Part shown: one piece after another, positions 60,510 to 64,000 of the stretch
Position numbering within the stretch: position 1 is the stretch's first letter
Layout of the letters: every line of letters starts with the position of its first letter
Source of the DNA: Branchinecta lynchi
Taxonomy: Eukaryota; Arthropoda; Branchiopoda; Anostraca; Branchinectidae
Length of the DNA stretch: 64,000 nt
Assembly: GCA_023053575.1 (NCBI GenBank)
Contig: JAKZAP010000014.1
Span: 18,130,938 to 18,194,937, forward strand
Direction: 5' to 3'
Made by a program: the position numbers and the translations under genes
The notes under the pieces: generated by a model
Databases searched by the model: none
Told to the model about the DNA's origin: nothing
The model's input: only the letters and a program-made list of their open reading frames with translations

Positions 60510-61030
60510 TGTAATGTGGAAACTGTCCGGCACAGGTACTGCGGTGGTAGCTTTTAGTGACTGTTAGCAGGAACTTGGAACACAAACAAGTTGAAGGTCA
60601 GATCGGATTTCCGACTGCGGGAACGTTTTAGATGTCCGGCTTAGCTACTGAGATGCACTGAATCTTTCTTGTTAGGGACGGGCTTTAATTACTTTGTTCT
60701 GTTTACCGAATAGGAACTCCTCCTCTACTGTCGTATAGTACTTATTTGTCAACTAAGAAGAAGACCACTCTGTCCCACGCGGTGATTGACACCCGGATGC
60801 TAGGTGATAAGCTTACTTTGTGATTTTTGTTCGTTGCTTTCCAGGTGCTGCTATCTATTTAAAACGGTCGCTTCTGTTTAAATTCGTTTTAAATTTAAGT
60901 TTTTAAGTTTATTTTGGGTTCACATTAAAAGAGTGCTCTTTTACTCGGCCCGCTTTCGGAGCCCAACCAAGCGATGTGATAAGACGAATCTGTGTACACC
61001 GTATTACACTTATGTGAACAAAGCATTACA
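60510..61030. repeat. Candidate solo LTR
   Basis: 521 bp beginning TGTAATGTGG and ending GCATTACA, giving TG..CA ends with a 7-bp inverted TGTAATG/CATTACA. Flanks GGTGT and GGTCC match at only three of five positions. No internal retroelement sequence beside it. Confidence 0.35.
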
Positions 61031-61244
61031 GGTCCGTAACAGATCCGGTGACTGTGGGGAGAGATGGAAAGGGATTCTGAAAATCTTGTGACATGTATTA
61101 CTCTTGAATGAGTGATCCGATTCGAATGGATCTTGATTCTTGAGCCGGCTACTGCGGGGAGAGTTAAAGGGGTGTCCCGGAATTTTGTTAAAAGTAATGG
61201 TGGAAAGGTCGGAGTATCAAGACGGAACTAGATAGTAGTCCCCG

Positions 61245-61385
61245 AAGCCGCGCCGAAAGTCGGCGGTGTGCCGTCGAAAATAACTCAGCGGGCCGCCGAA
61301 AATAACTCAGCGGGCCGCCGCTTAAAACATCTCGGCGCGCCGCAGCTTTGGTCGGCGGTGGCGGCCCGCCGGTATAATTATGCCG
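61245..61385. repeat. GC-rich palindromic block
   Basis: CCGCCGAAAATAACTCAGCG repeats twice, followed by GGCGCGCCGC and GGCGGCCCGCCGG. Far more GC-rich than its AT-rich surroundings. The inverse words could fold into a hairpin; the nature is unknown. Confidence 0.6.
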
Positions 61386-61739
61386 CTGAATCTATTTAGG
61401 TGAACTGTTGCAAGTTCTTTATCTATTTAGCTTTATCTTTCAAAGGCTCCAGGTTGTTGTTCTATTTTTTTGCCATCAGCAAGTAAAAAGTCATCGGTTG
61501 CGGCCTGGTCGTGGCGGCAGTGCAGGACTAATTTATTACCAAAAATTGTATGTTAGCTCCACACCGCGGAAACATAGTGACCAATAGCCACCGCACTTCT
61601 GTCGGTCAGTCGCTCTGTCCAAAGTTTGCTAGTTCAGACACTTCCGCACAAGCTAGGGCGGTGAAACTTGCAATTCTTTGCGGACAGTAGCGCCATTTCA
61701 CTCAACGTCGGCAAACGTCTTAATTCGCTTGAAATCACC

Positions 61740-62620
61740 TCGATTGTTGGACAGTCGAAATTCCCTCGCAAACCACTACAATAGTCTGGTAGAAGCCGGC
61801 CACAGGAACAGTGATCCCGCCTGAAGGCAAATTCATCTAACCAGTTCACATCCCCATGTCACGGATATTAATAATATAGATGTCACTTTACTTTACGGCA
61901 CAATGGACTTGTACCATGACCAACACCATAAACAATTTTTCGAATATAATTTAGAAGTCTGGGACTCTCTTGTCGGAGCCACGTAGACAAACCAGGACCC
62001 ACAAGACGTGGTCTCATGGTGAAAACCAAATAAATAATTTTAATGGGGAAGACGCCCTTGAGATGGAAACATTTTACAAGTAGTGAACTGATAGACAAAA
62101 ATGCTCCTCAGCCAGGACTTGAACCCAGGCCCTCTCCTTACAAGGCAGTCGCTCTACCAACTGAGCTACCGAGGGGCTTGTGAACAGAGTTCGCAAACCA
62201 CTACAATAGTCAGGTAGAAGCCGGCCACAGGAACAGTGATCCCGCCTGAAGGCAAATTCATCTAACCAGTTCACATCCCCATGTCACGGAAATTAATAAT
62301 ATAGATGTCACTTTACACAAGGGACTTGTAACGTGACCAGCACCATAAACAGTTTTTCGAATATAATTTAGAAGTCTAGGACTTCTAAAAAAATCTTCTA
62401 AAAAAAATAAAATGTTTCCATCTCAAGGGCGTCTTCCCCATTAAAATTATATATTTGGTTTTATTTGGTTTTCACCATGAGACCCCGTCTTGTGGGTCCT
62501 GGTTTGTCTACGTGGCTCCGACAAGGGAGTCCTAGACTTCTAGATTATATTCGAAAAATTGTTTATGGTGTTGGTCACGGTACAAGTCCTTTGTGTAAAG
62601 TGACATCTATATTATTCTCC
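61740..62620. repeat. Duplicated and inverted blocks around a SINE head
   Basis: A direct duplication (about 61768-61890 and 62190-62310: CAAACCACTACAATAGTC.., GAACAGTGATCCCGCC..) and an inverted repeat of about 200 bp (about 61870-62070 against 62400-62620: GAATATAATTTAGAAGTCT, ACCATGAGACC, TTCCATCTCAAGGGCG) enclose the SINE head at 62102-62175. Confidence 0.85.
62102..62175 (-). ncRNA. tRNA-derived SINE head
   Basis: The minus strand has perfect Pol III promoter boxes: A box TAGCTCAGTTGG (62168-62157) and B box GGTTCAAGTCC (62125-62115). A near-cloverleaf can be drawn, but the anticodon stem pairs at only about three of five positions and the acceptor first pair is C-A, so it is not a working tRNA. 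The body continues CATTTTTGTCTATCAGTTCA. Confidence 0.7.
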
Positions 62621-62964
62621 TTTGTGACATGTCTAAATCTCGAATTCGTGATCCGATCAGAAGGAACTTGCCAGCTGACGAGAGCAAATGACCAAAACCT
62701 TATATTTGTATGTCCGGGCCGTATGAGACCCTGAGCTAAAATACATGCTACCTACCCTTGCAAGTGCTACATGGTCTTCCAGTTCTTCCGGTACCCTCGT
62801 CAAAATCCTCCACTGGGTTATATCGGATAAAGACACATAAATGCCACATCTAGAGCATTAGCATCTAAAACACATCAAGTTTCCCGAAAAATTTCAACCA
62901 ACTTTCATCTATCCCGAAGAGGTCGTATCCGTTTATAAGTAGTCAACTGAAAGACAAAAGTGTT

Positions 62965-63040
62965 TTTCAGCCGGGATTTGAACCCAGGACTTCCGACTTT
63001 CAAGGTCACTACTCTGCCACTGAGGTACAGCGTGGCTCTT
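62965..63040 (-). ncRNA. Second tRNA-derived SINE head
   Basis: B box GGTTCAAATCC (62984-62974) and a weaker A box TACCTCAGTGGC. It is followed by CACTTTTGTCTTTCAGTTGA, matching the body of the first copy. More diverged. Confidence 0.65.
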
Positions 63041-63189
63041 GGACACAGCTCGCAAACCACTATAACAGTCACGAAGAAGCGGGCCATAGGAACAGTGATC
63101 CCGCCGAAGACAAATCTATCTAAACACAGGACTAGATAAATATTATCTGGATGGAATTTTATGCCGTGACAAATAAACCAGCTGATTTG

Positions 63190-63960
63190 TCATCGTAAAG
63201 TCACTTGAATTGCATTCCATTTCCATCTACGTAGTATTTGGTCATATCCGGCCCAGACCTCAAATGGCATATCCGGTCCATGACTTTTGTACCGCCACAC
63301 GTTTCTCCTTTTGATGCCTGCGGACCAACACATTTCTGGAACCCCCCTCCACCGTGTCTACATGTGATTCGCATATCAACTCTAAGGCATTTGCTCCTAT
63401 CAACCACCGTGCATTTCCGGATCTTGGACACATGCCCAAGTTTCATCCCATTCCCTCCCTATGCAGGATACCAAGCCTCCCCCTCCCTCCTCTATCGGAT
63501 GCTATTCGGACACACAAATTTTGCATCTACGGCACTTACTACCGAACAGTTTCCCTTGAATCGGAGAAAATCCGGAAAATTTCGAAGGCCCACCGAGGCC
63601 GGATCCGGTCTGAACCTCAAAATTAAATTTTAGTACCCATGAACTTTGTACGATACAATTGGTACATGTGCATGTGCACCTATTTCCGGGCCTCCCCATC
63701 CACCCGGAGAATTTGGGAAAAATTAAATGTCTCATCTATAGGCCATTTCTTTATATTAGAGACACCAAGCTTCCCTCGAATCGGAGTACTTCCGGAAAAA
63801 TTTAAGGTACGCCCCTTCCTAATCCCCGTACCGAGATCGGGTCCGGTCCGGACTTCAGAATCACAGATCTGGGACCCATTATCTGTATTGTCCAGGTTTC
63901 ATCCAATCCACACATTACTTTGGTCCCTTGTAAGTTCCAAAAGTTCTCCGTGGTCATCGT
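63190..63960 (-). repeat. Phrase-repeat array in reverse orientation
   Basis: The minus strand shows the family phrases in inverse (AAGTTTCATCC.., CGGATCCGGTCTGAACC, GGACCGGATATGCC, TTCCGGAAA). Diverged and extending toward the window end. Open frames here are by-products. Confidence 0.7.
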
Positions 63961-64000
63961 ATCTTTTTGCTCCCACAACAAATACAGTTTACTTCGACTC

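Noticed and set aside
62102..62175. A functional tRNA gene on the minus strand
   Set aside because: Promoter boxes are perfect, but the anticodon stem and acceptor stem mispair, and a second diverged copy shares the non-tRNA 3' body. It fits a SINE head better.

Overview
This is an intron-rich, repeat-saturated animal nuclear genome window, most likely from an invertebrate. The evidence is two ordinary metazoan genes with GT-AG introns, many families of short DNA transposons, several non-LTR retrotransposon fragments (CR1-like and others), a Ty3/Gypsy element and tRNA-derived SINE heads. I cannot name the species from sequence alone.

Two protein genes can be assembled exon by exon. (1) A DNAJC9-type J-domain histone co-chaperone lies on the minus strand, 21289 down to 7594. 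It has five coding exons totalling 816 nt (271 residues), all frames agree, and a poly(A) signal follows the stop. (2) An ACSF3-type mitochondrial malonyl-CoA/methylmalonyl-CoA synthetase lies on the plus strand, 25031 to 58002. Eight coding exons give 537 residues plus stop with continuous frame. The 5' exon(s) carrying the start and targeting peptide were not found. The two genes diverge from the interval 21290-25030. They are housekeeping genes of different compartments (chromatin and mitochondrion); I see no functional link beyond the shared upstream interval.

Layout. 1-2472: a hAT-type non-autonomous element built of tandem repeats. 2810-16710: DNAJC9 3' half, embedded in inverted repeat arms, a TA-flanked DNA element, a CR1 fragment and a LINE broken by a TTAA-flanked element. 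14200-18606: two copies of a hAT element, each carrying the same small nested passenger. 18770-24946: repeat arrays, a LINE remnant, DNAJC9 exon 1, the divergent interval and a TIR element. 25031-58002: ACSF3, whose introns hold phrase-repeat arrays, hairpin elements that share GTTGCGTTTTTG ends, LINEs, and a 6.7-kb fold-back structure containing a Gypsy retrotransposon rearranged on itself. 58003-64000: an unrecognised open frame, MITEs, a possible solo LTR, SINE heads inside duplicated and inverted blocks, and a reversed phrase-repeat array.

The most unusual material is (a) the hairpin family in which each copy repeats its own internal word around a shared CGTTTTTG core, (b) the Gypsy LTR end joined precisely to an inverted piece of its own pol gene inside a fold-back repeat, (c) hAT elements mobilised with a nested passenger already in place, and (d) hammerhead-ribozyme-like cores.
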